From: Sophora flavescens
Taxonomy: Eukaryota > Streptophyta > Magnoliopsida > Fabales > Fabaceae
Length of the DNA: 64,000 nucleotides
NCBI GenBank assembly: GCA_030762895.1
Contig: CM061062.1
Span: forward strand, 6,041,293-6,105,292
Reading direction: 5' to 3'
Each line of letters begins with the position of its first letter. The stretch's first letter is position 1. Positions 22,860-33,589 of this stretch are shown here, piece by piece. The position numbers were made by a program, and so were the translations under genes. The notes beneath the pieces are model-generated. The model worked only from the letters and a program-made list of their open reading frames with translations. It was not told the origin of the DNA and ran no database searches.

Positions 22860-23282
22860 TGAATTTAAAAAAAATACTATTAACGTCAGCTGTATGATAC
22901 AACTGACGTTAATAGTATTTTATAAAATATACAGTACACTATTAACGTCAGTTGTTTATTACAACTGACGTTAAAATTAAGACCTTTAACGTCGGTTCTT
23001 CATAACAACTGACGTTAGTTTTAACAAAATTAACGTCCGTTCTGAAAAGAACTGACGTTAATTTTTACAAAATTAACGTCAGTTGTATTAAAGAACTGAC
23101 GTTAATTTTGACAAAATTAACGTCAGTAATGTTAAAGAACCGACGTTAATAGTTTTATATTTAACGTCAGTTGAACTGACGTTAAAAGTTTAACTTTTAA
23201 CCTCAGCTGTATTTACGTCAGTCAGTATTCTGACGTAAAAACTCAATTTTAACTGACGTAAAAAGCACTTATTGCACTAGTG
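22860..23282. repeat. CACTA-2 3' subterminal repeats
   Basis: At least ten alternating AACGTCAGTT / AACTGACGTT copies form consecutive stem-loops separated by AT-rich spacers, ending in ACGTAAAAAGCACTTATTG and CACTAGTG. The same layout and order recurs in CACTA-3 (42362-42767) and CACTA-4 (57103-57467). Confidence 0.88.
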
Positions 23283-23285
23283 CGC

Positions 23286-25700
23286 TTGTAACCAATTCTA
23301 ACTATTCTTGCTTTCCATAGCCTCTCTGAAACTTCTCGGTTCTGGATCTTGTATCTCTTCAGCCGTATTAAGAGCATAGCAAACGAGGTCAGCATACCCA
23401 AATCTATTAGGAGGTACAATATTCCTCCTAACTCGGTCTTTAGTCAACTGATAGTCTGATACTACTGGTGGTTGTTGATTTGTTTGTTCTACTGGTGGTG
23501 GTGGACTTTCCTCTCTGATGTTAAAGGTGGGAAACTTCACCTCAAACTAAGCTTTCTGGTCTGTTTCATCTTAATTACTTTGCTCCAAGCCATTGCACAT
23601 CATACCCATTCTGGTCTGATCAAATGTGACATCCCTGCTTACAAAGCACCTCGATCCTCCTGATTCCAACTTCCACAACTTGTAGCCCATGACACCATCT
23701 GGATACCCAATGAAGATGCATTTTACTGCCCGTGCATCAACCTTGTCCTCCCTAATGTGAGAAAATGCCAAAATACCGAATACCCTAAGATTATAGTAAT
23801 CCATCCGTTTACCACTCCATACTTCCATAGGTGTCTTGAAGTCTAAGGCTAAAGACGGACATCTGTTTATCAAGTACACTGCAGTATTTGCAGCATCACC
23901 CCAGAAACTCTTAGGTAGTCCAGCACCCAAAAGCATACACCTAACATGCTCCAGAATAGTCTTGTTCATCCTTTCTGCTAGACCATTTTGTTGAGGAGTC
24001 CGTGCCACAGTCCTATGCCTTTTAATTCCTTGTTTCCGAAAAAACTCATTAAACTGCTCTGAAACAAACTCCAGGCCATTGTCAGTCCTTAAAATTTTCA
24101 ATTTCGAGCCTAGTTGGTTTTCTGTAAGAGTGTGCCATTCCTTGAATTTTTGAAAGGTTTCAGATTTATTTTTTCAAAATGTAAATCCACACTCTTCTAT
24201 AAAAGTCATCAATCACAGTAAGAAAATAGGATCCCTCTCCATGAGTCATCACCCTTGATGGACCCCAAAGATCCGAGTGCACATACTCAAAAGGTCTACT
24301 AGAAACATGCATACCGGTTCCAAAAGAAACTCTATGTTGTTTACCTAATATGCAATGATCACAAAATTCTATTTTCTCCAATTTATCACCATTTAACAAG
24401 TTTTTTTTATACAATTCTATCAAAGCTTTTTCACTTACATGACCTATCCTTAAGTGTCATAACTTGATTTTATCATGTGGTGTTTGGCTAGCTACCGATG
24501 CTTGTGCAATAACAGTGGAACCATTAAGAATATACAATCCATTTCTATTTGTTCCCTTAGCTATTATTAAAGCACCACTATAAATCTTTATCATACCATG
24601 TTCAATTTTAGTAGAATAACCTAAATCATCAAACATGCTAATGGATAGAAGATTTCTCTTAAGTTCAGGAACATATCTCACATCCTTTAAAAGGATTTCA
24701 CGATTTTCAGAAGTTTTGAGCTGGATAGTTCCCATACCTTGTACCTTGTATGCTTTATTGTTTCCTAGGAGTACCACTCCACCTTCTATGAATTCCAGTG
24801 TCTCGAAGTAGTCCTCCCTTGGGCACATATGGTACGAACATCAAGAATCCATGACCCAACTCCTTTGTGTTTCTGTACTTGATACCACCAATACTCCGGC
24901 ACTCTCATAGCCATTCGAAGCAATTGCAACCTCAGCGGAGTTCCATGATTCCTTGCCCCCCTTTTCAAGACAATCTTTCTTGATGTGACCCGTTTTATTG
25001 CAATTGAAACACTTGAGCTTTGACTTTGAATGACTCTTTGATTTTGATCTAGACCTCTTGCTCTTGGACCCTTTCTTCTCGTTCCTCCCCCTTGAGACGT
25101 TCAAGCTTTCACCATTATTCTCAGCTTGCAACTCTTGTTGCCTTTGGATCTCCTATGTCCGGATTGAAGTTTGAACATCATTCAAGGAAATGGTTTGATC
25201 ATTGCTATACAAAATAGCATCCTTGAAGTGCTCAAAGGATTTAGGTAAATAATTAAGTAGGAGCAATGCCTTGTCCTCATCATCGAGCTTCACCTCAATG
25301 TTCTCTAGGTCAACAAGAATTTTATTGAATTCCGTAAGTTGCTCCACAATGGAATTCGATTCCGTCATCTTGAAAGAATATAGAAGTTGCTTCAAACATA
25401 GCCTATTCGCTAATGACTTTGTCATTACAATGTTTCTAACCTTGCCCACATAGACGCCACTGCCTTTTCCCTTGCAACCTCTCTCAATGCCTTATCACCA
25501 AGACATAGAATGATTGCACATCTTGCCTTCTCTATCATGTCGGTCTTCTCCCTTTGTGATAGAGTGTCTGCCAGCCTTGCCTCTCCCTTGAGAGCTTCTA
25601 CACATCCAAGTTGTATCAAGATTGCCTCCATCTTAACCCTCCATAACCCGAAGTCATTACTTCCAGAGAATTTCTGTATGTCATACTTTGTGTTTCCCAT
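23286..25700 (-). pseudogene. Copia-A gag, protease and integrase (5' half of polyprotein)
   Basis: The polyprotein starts MGNTKYDIQKFSGSNDFGLW at 25700. Gag continues through LCLGDKALREV, a frame break near 25430, and the knuckle CFNCNKTGHIKKDC. The protease reads WVMDS*CSYHMCP: the TGA at about 24838 replaces the Gly of the catalytic DSG. Integrase shows HCILGKQHRVSF, YVHSDLWGP, TVIDDF, LRTDNGLEF and TPQQNGLAERMN; a stop near 24165 and a TAA near 23570 interrupt it. The remainder ends REAMESKNS, which continues into the RT half across CACTA-2. All intact copia domains are recognisable; none is translatable as one protein. Confidence 0.9.
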
Positions 25701-25753
25701 TGTTTGGCCTTTTGATCTTTATTCTTCTTTCAATCCCCACAGACGGTGCCATT

Positions 25754-26580
25754 TGTTGGTCCAATGTATGAAAGAATCCAAAGAAGATCCCTGAAACAAT
25801 ACACAAAGACTACACAGTACCAAGAAATAGAGTTTCGCAACCTAAGCTAAATACATCTAATGTAGAAGAAACACTATAGCAAATAACCAGCAAGAACTAA
25901 GCGCAAAACCGCAAAATAAAAGCACGGCAATATGTGATAATTGATTACCACAACAGGTAATTCAATTACTGCAACAAAAAAGAGAAAGGGAAGAAGAGAT
26001 AAAGATAGCACACACACAGTTTAGAGTGATTCAGCCAATATGGCATACATCCACGGGAGAGAGCTTCCTCCACTATGAGCTTTGATCAAAATTACAATAG
26101 AGATCCCTTGGATCTTCACTCCACCATGATCAAGATGAACATACAAGAGAATCCAAGCCTTTTGTCTCTCTATTTTCACACAACCCCTGATCTCTCTCTA
26201 ATCATCTCTTGATTCTTCTCTCAATTCACAATAGAATCAAAGCAATACAAGATGATAGTATTCTGTAGGTTTTTCTCTCTTTTTCGCTCTGAAAAAATGC
26301 ACCCAAGAAACCCCAGATCTATTTTCACTCTCTGTTGTAACGAACTTAAATATCAGAAACTGACGCGTCGTAATTGATTACGGCCATATGGTAATTGATT
26401 ATCGTAATCGATTACGGCCTTCTTGTAATCGATTACCAGGTGTCTGTCCACAGTTCTGAAACTTTAGAATTCCATGCTGAATGTCCGTAATCGATTACGG
26501 TCTTCCTGTAATCGATTACCAGGTCTCTGGTCACCAAATTCTGCAGTTTTTTACACTTTGATTTTGAGGCACTTTTAACA
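25754..26580 (-). repeat. Copia-A 5' LTR
   Basis: 827 bp, partner of 13921-14731. It ends at 26580 in TTTTAACA on the plus strand. On the minus strand it is followed by AATGGCACCGTCTGTGGG, a primer-binding-like site complementary to a tRNA 3' end I cannot name with certainty. Confidence 0.92.
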
Positions 26581-26701
26581 TAAATCTAATCCTTGAGACA
26601 AAGAACAGAGGTAATGCTCATGGAAGCAGGATGACATATTAGAGTTGTTAGAAATATTTAGTTTGAAAAATGTAAAGGAAATTAAACTATAAGCATCTAA
26701 C

Positions 26702-26746
26702 CTTTCCCCTCATAACCCGTTTTGCTTGAATTGCAAGATGTGCTCC
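26702..26746 (-). pseudogene. CDT2-like exon (STSCNSSKTGYEGK)
   Basis: A 45-bp minus-strand exon between TTAAG and GTTAGA reads STSCNSSKTGYEGK. CDT2 proteins have a Ser-rich linker after the LWDLRCK WD motif, and the exon lies upstream of ISIAIAGVEDN in the same direction. On sequence alone the match is weak; position, phase and splice sites support it. Confidence 0.4.
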
Positions 26747-26832
26747 TTAAGACAACAATAGTTGAACTAGTGAAACAACCAGATAAGAATAATTTAAAAT
26801 TAATAAATTACAATTAATAGCTAATGATTAAT

Positions 26833-28242
26833 TGATGCGGTGTATTTTTAGAAATATAATTAAAGGCAAGTGCACCTCGTCGCAATCAAGTAATACGGTG
26901 GTGAGACCGGTTATCGTATCCACAGGGATTGGATGTCAATTACCAATTCGCAAATTCAACAACTATTTAGACTTAACTAAAGTGTGAGGGATTAAAACAG
27001 AAAATAAAGAAAGCAAAACAATATTTTTGGTCTTTTGGGAATTATATCGAACACTTGGAAGGCAAACAGAGATATAGCTAAGATTGTTAGGGTTAGACTG
27101 CACTAATCCTCCCTTAATTGCAATGAAATGGTTATCGACACAAGTCCTAATTCAATTATGCCAATCAAGCCTTTTCTAAAATACTCAAGCCTAATGTCTT
27201 AGGTGCATTGAGCCTAAAACCCCAAATTAAACCCTAATGTCTTAGGTGGAATAACCTGAGATTTTGCATTAAGTTAAGACTTATAAGATTGCAAGCAGCC
27301 AACACCTATGTCTAGATTCTTGACCTACTTGGCATATGATTCATGAGCATGCCTTAATACCAACCTTCCAGTCATCTATCAAAGCAACAAATCATTCCTA
27401 TGGGTAGCTAATCCAAGGAAAGCATTAAACACAGAATCACATACTCATAACGAAATAGAAACTTGTATTAAAATACCAAATCAATTACAACAAGTTCAGA
27501 AAAGTTACATCTAACCCCAACAATGGGGATTTAACTACTCATGATAAGGAAATACAAAAAGGAAAAAGAGAAGGGATGAAGAACACTCATAGACAAGCTT
27601 CCTCCAATCTTCTCTCCATCCAAGAGCAGAGAAAACGCCCCCTTTTTGGGTAGAAACCCTCTCCACCACCCACCTCAGCCCCGCCTCCAAGTGCAGATTG
27701 TTTTAGGTTAGAAGTTGGTCCCCTTTTCTGTCTGCTGTGTCTGTTATTTATAGGTCCGTCGCCTCGTCACGGCCGTGATGAGCCATCACGGCCAGGCCGT
27801 GATGGTCTCTCGACTTGGCGCCTCTTCATTCAATTATTCATAACGGACGTCAAATCCATCACTGCTAGGCCGTGATCGTTTCTGACTTTTCCAACTAGCA
27901 GGTCACGGCCGTGATAGCCATCACGGCCAGGCCGTGACAGCTTCTGACTTTTGGCTCAATCTTTCTTCAGCTACTGCTCCCTCACGGCCGTGAGGGCCAT
28001 CACGGCCAGGCCGTGATACTCTCTGCTTGGCTCATAATCTTCACTTCTAATCTCTTTTTTCATCCAAGCTCCACCAAGGCTGATTTCTGGGCATTTTTCC
28101 ATTAAATCCTGCAAAACAACACCAGAAACCACCTCATCCGTTCCAAAGGAAAAACTATACAAAATCAACACTAAATTGGCCTAACTATATGCAAATGCAT
28201 GCAGAAATGTACATGGAAAATGAGGTGAAATCACACTCATCA
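26833..28242. mobile_element. Probable solo LTR (TGATGCGG...CTCATCA)
   Basis: 1,410 bp starting TGATGCGGTGT and ending CACTCATCA, flanked by TTAAT on both sides (26828-26832 and 28243-28247). It has no coding capacity. The start includes a conserved AAGTGCACCTCGTCGCAATC stretch. An alternative boundary uses a 14-bp repeat AGCTAATGATTAAT (26819-26832 and 28263-28276) with an A-run, which would suggest a retroposon. I favour the TG...CA ends. Confidence 0.5.
27767..28016. repeat. CACGGCCGTGAT palindrome cluster
   Basis: Four units of about 60 bp, each with TCACGGCCGTGA followed by ATCACGGCCAGGCCGTGAT-like sequence, at about 27767, 27830, 27902 and 27983 (the second decayed). Each can fold as a strong GC-rich hairpin in otherwise AT-rich DNA. 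Related palindromes occur in the CACTA transposase leaders and at 44590-44790. Confidence 0.8.
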
Positions 28243-28323
28243 TTAATATTTGTCAAAAAAAAAGCTAATGATTAATAGATCAAGATATTGACCATTACAG
28301 GAGTTCTGCAAATAAAAAACTGC

Positions 28324-28895
28324 TGTTAGAAAATGTGGGGTCTGGTCTGCAACAAAGAAGATAAGAACAAGTGACATGCACACCCTCCAAGGCGTGTAAG
28401 AACACTAAGCTTTAGGTTCGATTCGCCCCCACCAATCTCTCCTCGTATATTGGATGCAACAGGTATAACCGGTGAATCCCCTTCAGGATACAATGGAGAA
28501 CCTTGGTTTGGTTTGCACACCCTAAACCAAGCGTATCGTCAATGGCATTTTACAGAATAATAGTTTCCTTAATTCTCTCTGCGCATTAAGGGAAGAAAGA
28601 AAGTGATTTGGCTTGCAGAATTTTAGCTAATTTTCAGACATCATTCTGCATGCACAAGTGGTTCTATTTATAGACCAACTTATGCCTCTTGGTAAATGAA
28701 ATAACCTTTCATGTATTTGAAAGAATGATTGCAACCTTTCATGAATGTACACTTGATGAACGAACACATTTAATCATGAAAAAACACACTTATTAGGAAA
28801 GATTTGAAAGCCATGAAGAGACACACCTATTGGTGTCCTTCAACCTCTTTCCAACTTGGTGTCTTGGACTTCCATTATTTTGGAAATCCCTCACA
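28324..28895 (-). repeat. Copia-B 3' LTR
   Basis: 572 bp and very similar to 32325-32896 over its whole length. It contains the TTGGTTTGGTTTGCACACCC block and an AT-rich promoter-like part. Confidence 0.88.
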
Positions 28896-29900
28896 ATCCG
28901 CCACCATTTTCAAAATAAACCCAAATCCCATTATTCCGGAAATCGCATACTTTCAGACAAAGGTATCTTGGGGATTTGAACCTTTGCTTAGTAAACCATG
29001 GTTGCACTCATCCCCAAATAAAGTGGTAGACAAGCTTTGAACCAAATATTCATTAGAACAAGTGTCCATGACTTACACATGAAATCTCGGTACCATTGAT
29101 CGACGTGTTAATGTGACACATTTGGTAAGGCTTTGTGTCGTGTATCCTTTTCATGAGAGCTTACAGAGTCAAGCCCAACTCTAAGAAGTGACCCCACTTC
29201 ACTCTCATATAGGTGGACTTTACCAAAAGCACCCCCATAAGTTGGGCACCTCAGCATATATGTGCTATAGGTCCATTAAGAGCAAAAGCTCACCCTTTTC
29301 CTTTTGTCCTTATGGTATCCAAGTACTTTTAAACCTTGGGATGTATCTATTTTTCAAGTACTTGCAATCACTCTCATAGTGTACTTTGGCCACATTGAAC
29401 TCAAGACTTGATGCTACTCAAGTGTGAGATGGGTTTCCACCATTGGTGATCGTGCAGATATGGGCTTGATTCTCATCCCTAATGATGTTTTTCCACATCA
29501 TATCACTTGTCAGTCCTTTCGTCAAAGGATACAATATTTCTTTCCATCTTATAAAGACCTTGGATATTACTCCATTTGCAATTAGTTCCTCGACATAACT
29601 ATGTCTTAGCCCAATGTTCCTGGAATTTCCATTATAAACCTGGCTATATGCTCTTGATAGTGTTTACTGACTATCCCATTGTATGGATACTGATGCCATT
29701 AAAATTGGTATCTCATACAACAAATTTCTAAGTCAAAACTACCTCTTTGTTGCATGCTGCTAATGCTATGAATTCTGCAGCCATGGTGGAATTTGCAAAT
29801 ACACTTGGAATTTACTATAAATACACTTGTCAGATTTATTTATTTTATATCCATTAGCAAGCACAACTTGATCAAACTTTTGATCCCATCGCTTAGGGTC

Positions 29901-30149
29901 TTATTCTAGTCCATACATTGACTTATTCAATTTACACACTTTCTTTTCCTGACCATTAACCACAAACCCTTCATTTTGTGTCATATACACCTCTTCATCT
30001 ATTTCCTCATTTAGGAATACCACATCCATTTGATGGATGACAAACTGATAGATGGATCCAAGTGCCAACATCACTCTAATTGAGGCAATTCTTGCCACCG
30101 ACGCATATGTATATAGCCAATGCACTCTTTTGTGTAAATCCCTTAGCAA
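29901..30149 (-). pseudogene. Copia-B reverse transcriptase fragment
   Basis: The minus strand reads VARIASIRVMLAL then VIHQMDVVFLNEEIDEEVYM and KVCKLNKSMYGLE, the copia RT segment that normally reads Q.DVKTAFLNG.L.EEVYM and KL.KSLYGLKQ. Surrounding sequence (29400-31000) shows degraded integrase-RT text in all frames with no long ORF. Confidence 0.75.
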
Positions 30150-31294
30150 CTAGTCTTGCCTTAAACATCAATGGTTCCATCTACCTTCATTTTCCTTTTG
30201 AAAATCCATTTACAACCTATTGGTTTGGAACCGGGTGGGAGGTTTACTAGTTTTCACATTTTATTCCCCATTACTGAGTCCATTTCTTCTTGTATAGATT
30301 TCATCCAGAAAGTGGGATCTTGAGACTTATTACCTCTTTAAATGTGCCTGGATCACTTTCTGTATTCTAACAGATTGGCCTATAACTGTCTATCGACTTT
30401 CTTATTCCTTCAACAAGGAACATGAAAAACATTGGTCTGTAAGTTTTCTCTTTTCTAGCTCTCTGACTTCTCCTCAGTTCTAAACCCACCAAAGTATCTT
30501 TATTAGATACATTGTTTTACGAATCATGTGCATTACTATGAACATTATCCTTGTGACTTGGAATTGAGTTAAGCCTATCTTCTTGAAATATTACATTCCC
30601 AGACTCAATCACTGTAATAACAAGACGAGTCACTATATTCCATAACTATGAATCAATGCACTTTGATAATTTTAGCATAGCCCGGGAACACACATTCAAT
30701 TCTCCTTTCACATAATTTATTTCTTCTGGTTCTAGAACTTTTACTATTGTCCTATAACCTCAAACTTTGAAAATTTGAGAATGAGTTTTCAATTTTCCAG
30801 AGGTCATATGGGGTTATCTTATTCCTTTGTTTGGAACCCTATTTACTACCTAACAAGCCTTTAATATGACTTCTCCCCAAAATCATTTTGTTAGACCAAC
30901 ATAGGATATATATCATGGATTTTACCATTTCTTCTTATTATCCTATTTTTATTTTCAACTATACTAATTTGTTATGTGGGGAATAATGTGCAGTTGTTTG
31001 GTCAACTATTCTAGTAGACTCAAAGTAAGTAGGGTTATAGAATTATCCTATTCTTATAACTCCCAAAGCATTTATTTAATAAATATCTTATAACAAACAA
31101 CTTCACTTTATCCACACCATATAATGATATATATATATAGGCATCAAATTTTTCTGGGTAATTGAAAGTACTGTTATAATCTAACATTTATTTCCTCTAC
31201 CTTGTTGACTAATACAGTCATGATACAAATATTAAATGAGTTCAGCATTCAAAGCATACCAGAGATAAATATATTTTAATGACCTATTATTAAC

Positions 31295-31500
31295 AAACAC
31301 CAACATTGGCTTGATGGTAAGTCTGCTTGCACTTATAATTTCTACCCGAGTTCGAATCCCAACGGTTGTAACTTTTCACATGCGTTTTGTTTAAAAATTG
31401 GTTCAAAACCTGGAGTCGAACCCGTGACCTGACCATGATTGCACAGGCGCATCTACCACCAGACCAACACATCGACCCAACTGGGTCAACCAAACCCACT
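31295..31500. mobile_element. Two convergent SINE-like tRNA-derived segments
   Basis: On the plus strand TTGGCTTGATGGTAAG (A-box-like, about 31306) precedes GAGTTCGAATCCC (B box, 31348-31360). On the minus strand GGTGGTAGATGCG (A-box-like, 31448-31461) precedes GGGTTCGACTCC (B box, 31412-31423). Each has the spacing of an RNA polymerase III internal promoter but no cloverleaf, so they look like tRNA-derived SINE heads facing each other inside copia-B. No poly(A) tails or duplications were resolved. Confidence 0.5.
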
Positions 31501-32060
31501 TTCAGAAGACTAGGATTACATGATTCACTACCATTTTTGCCATTTTTACAAACTTATCAACCTAAAGTTATATTTACTATCTTTGTCTTAGATTCATGTT
31601 CAAAACATATTCTTTGATAAATATGAATAATTATCACAATAGAAAACTTACAAAACAATGATAAAAAATCATTAATGTTTTCTATAAATTTAATCTATGA
31701 ACATCTATGACCATTATGACAACTTTAAAATAGTATCAAAAATCACATCCAAATATTTCTAATTTCTACAAAATCAAGAACAATTCCATCTTATATTCTT
31801 ACAATCATGCACTTCATAATATAAGATTTTGTACTCTAAATATAATTGGTTGTTACATGGATCAAATCCATTCATGTATGCACTTGATATAATCATTTAT
31901 ATCTAAGACTTTTCTATCAGAATAGAACAACATACTTGCATGCATAATAAACCAAACATCTTCATGTTCATCAAAATTCACATACTTGATTTTATTCTAA
32001 ATCATGCATCAAAGGCTCTAATACCACATGTTATAATTTTAACATAAACAAAGAATGCCT

Positions 32061-32324
32061 TTAGCATGGTAAACACATGAATTTAGAATAACAAGTATAA
32101 CATAGCCATGAAAGTAATTGTGTACCTTTCACCACGGTCACAAATAAACATATTTTTGATGAAACATTTGAGTACTCACATCTCCTTGTTGTAAAACGAT
32201 CAAGCATCTCTTTCTCCCATCGAACGGAGTTTCCACCCTCGAACATCTCCACTTTGACAATGTCAAATGTCATCTACTTCAATGTTGTAACCATTTTTAT
32301 AAAATGAAAATCAAACCTAAATAT
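32061..32324 (-). pseudogene. Copia-B gag N-terminus (short remnant)
   Basis: From just inside the right LTR the minus strand reads MTFDIVKVEMFEGGNS then VRWEKEMLDRFTT. This resembles the copia gag opening KFEG.N(F)RRWQKKM...LTT. The similarity is short and the frame runs into unrelated sequence before the internal primer-binding-like site. Confidence 0.4.
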
Positions 32325-32896
32325 TGTTAGATAATGTGGGGTCTGGTCTGCAACAAAGAAGAGAAGAACAAGTGACATGTGCACCCTCCAAAGCGTGTAA
32401 GAACGCTAGGCTTTAGGTTCGATTCGCTCCCATCAATCTCTCCTCGTAGATTGGATGCAACAGGTATAACTGGCGAATCCCCTTCAGGATACAATGGAGA
32501 ACCTTGGTTTGGTTTGCACACCCTAAACCAAGCGTATCGTCCATGGCATTTTACAGAATAATAGTTTCCTTAATTCTCTCTGCGCATTAAGGGAAGAAAG
32601 AAAGTGATTTGGCTTGCAGAAGTTTAGCCAATTTTCAGACATCATTCTGCATGCACAAGTGGTTCTATTTATAGACCAACTTATGCCTCTTGGTAAATGA
32701 AATAACCTTTCATGTATTTGAAAGAATGATTGCAACCTTTCATGAATGTACACTTGATGAATGAACGCATTTAATCATGAAAAAATACACCTATTAGGAA
32801 AGATTTGAAAGCCATGAAGAAACACACCTATTGGTGTCCTTCAACCTCTTTCCAACTTGGTGTCTTGGACTTCCATTATTTTGGAAATCCCTCACA
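32325..32896 (-). repeat. Copia-B 5' LTR
   Basis: 572-bp partner of 28324-28895, followed on the plus strand by the target duplication ACTGC. Confidence 0.88.
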
Positions 32897-33123
32897 ACTG
32901 CAACTTGCCCTATGCTATAAGAATATGGAGTTGCATACTCTTAGCACGAGTTAAATCTTAGGTACCAAAGACGAAAGGATTGATCTCTTGAACCAGAGAT
33001 AATAATATCCGTAATTTTGAAGATTAAAGGACATTAATTGCTAATCTATCACTTTGCAGTTGTGGAAAATCCAAGGTTGTGCAGAAATGCAGAGATGTAG
33101 ATAAAATGTGAATGAAATATTAC

Positions 33124-33160
33124 CAGCATTAGATGGATGAGAAGACATGGACTTCACATG
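33124..33160 (-). pseudogene. CDT2-like exon piece (VKSMSSHPSNA)
   Basis: The minus strand reads VKSMSSHPSNA then GTAATA. CDT2 proteins have SVKS(M)(C/S)(S/P)HP(T/S)N at the start of the WD repeat that ends in WDLRCK. A possible PWIFHNCK remnant follows at about 33080. This is the most upstream CDT2-like piece seen and it lies in the same orientation as the exons at 26.7 and 13.4-13.9 kb. Confidence 0.45.
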
Positions 33161-33459
33161 TCAAAGGATGCTACTTACAAGATACTATATCTAGTTACAA
33201 GGTTCTCTGAAAGCATGTTCAAGTCCAATTGAATGACAAGAAATGGGTATCTATTGAGTTTATCTCTATTACAATGTTAATGTTACATCTTGGGAATCAG
33301 GGTTCTCTAGAAATCATGGTACTTGTTGTAATTGTGTTGAATCCTGACTTACACCATAATGTTGTAGAACATCACTGGTAAATGTATAGCTCTTTGCTTA
33401 ACTATGGTGTGGCATCAAATGAGGCTAACGTTCTACAATAAATTGTTCATGAAATGTAC

Positions 33460-33589
33460 CCATTCGCTTGCTAGAAGTATCAATTCCAAGATGCTTAAAG
33501 TTTGGCAAGCCATCTACTTGAATGCCATCTCCACATATGAGGAATTGATCCCCAATTATAAAAGATCCTGATAGAGTTGAAAAGATATC
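33460..33589 (-). pseudogene. Unidentified host gene, 3' part of a TE-split exon
   Basis: The minus strand reads FSTLSGSFIIGDQFLICGDG then IQVDGLPNFKHLGIDTSSKR and ends ATGG at donor GTACAT. The 5' part of the same exon is at 42768-42803, with 10 bp at 35495-35504. Removing the short LTR element and CACTA-3 with one target-site copy each restores one frame through GNQHIGPSNIFSTLS. I do not recognise the family. Confidence 0.55.

Larger units (their letters stand above)
16197..23282 (+). mobile_element. CACTA-2: complete-ended CACTA transposon with TnpD only
   Basis: It starts CACTAGTGGAAAATATAC at 16197 and ends GCACTTATTGCACTAGTG at 23282, flanked by CGC on both sides (16194-16196 and 23283-23285). 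That is the 3-bp target duplication of CACTA elements. It is 7,086 bp long. Subterminal palindromic repeats occupy both ends. It encodes a TnpD-type transposase but lacks the second gene, which CACTA-3 has after CATACATATGGATCA. Here that sequence is joined directly to the 3' region at about 22754. Confidence 0.95.
13921..26580 (-). mobile_element. Copia-A: Ty1/copia retrotransposon, split by CACTA-2
   Basis: LTRs at 13921-14731 (3') and 25754-26580 (5') start TGTTGGTCC and end CAACA/TAACA on the plus strand. The likely 5-bp target duplication is GAAAT/TAAAT with one mismatch. On the minus strand the 5' LTR is followed by a TGGCACCGTCTGTGGG primer-binding-like site, and GAGTCGAGGTGGAG before the 3' LTR is the polypurine tract. 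Without the 7.1-kb CACTA-2 insert the element is about 5.6 kb. Frames are broken, so it is non-autonomous. Confidence 0.92.
28324..32896 (-). mobile_element. Copia-B: degenerate LTR retrotransposon
   Basis: Two 572-bp direct repeats (28324-28895 and 32325-32896), both TGTTAG...CTCACA on the plus strand, are flanked by a perfect 5-bp duplication ACTGC (28319-28323 and 32897-32901). The interior has only traces of copia coding on the minus strand. A PPT-like GGTGGCGGAT lies next to the left LTR. The right LTR is not followed by a normal primer-binding site; a TGGTATTAGAGCC site lies 300 bp inside (about 32012-32024). Confidence 0.85.

Noticed and set aside
26819..28276. LINE/SINE-type insertion defined by a 14-bp AGCTAATGATTAAT repeat and A-run
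   Set aside because: TG...CA ends with a 5-bp TTAAT duplication explain the block better; kept only as an alternative.
31400..31465. Possible tRNA gene
   Set aside because: A and B boxes are present but no acceptor stem or anticodon arm can be formed; fits a tRNA-derived SINE better.
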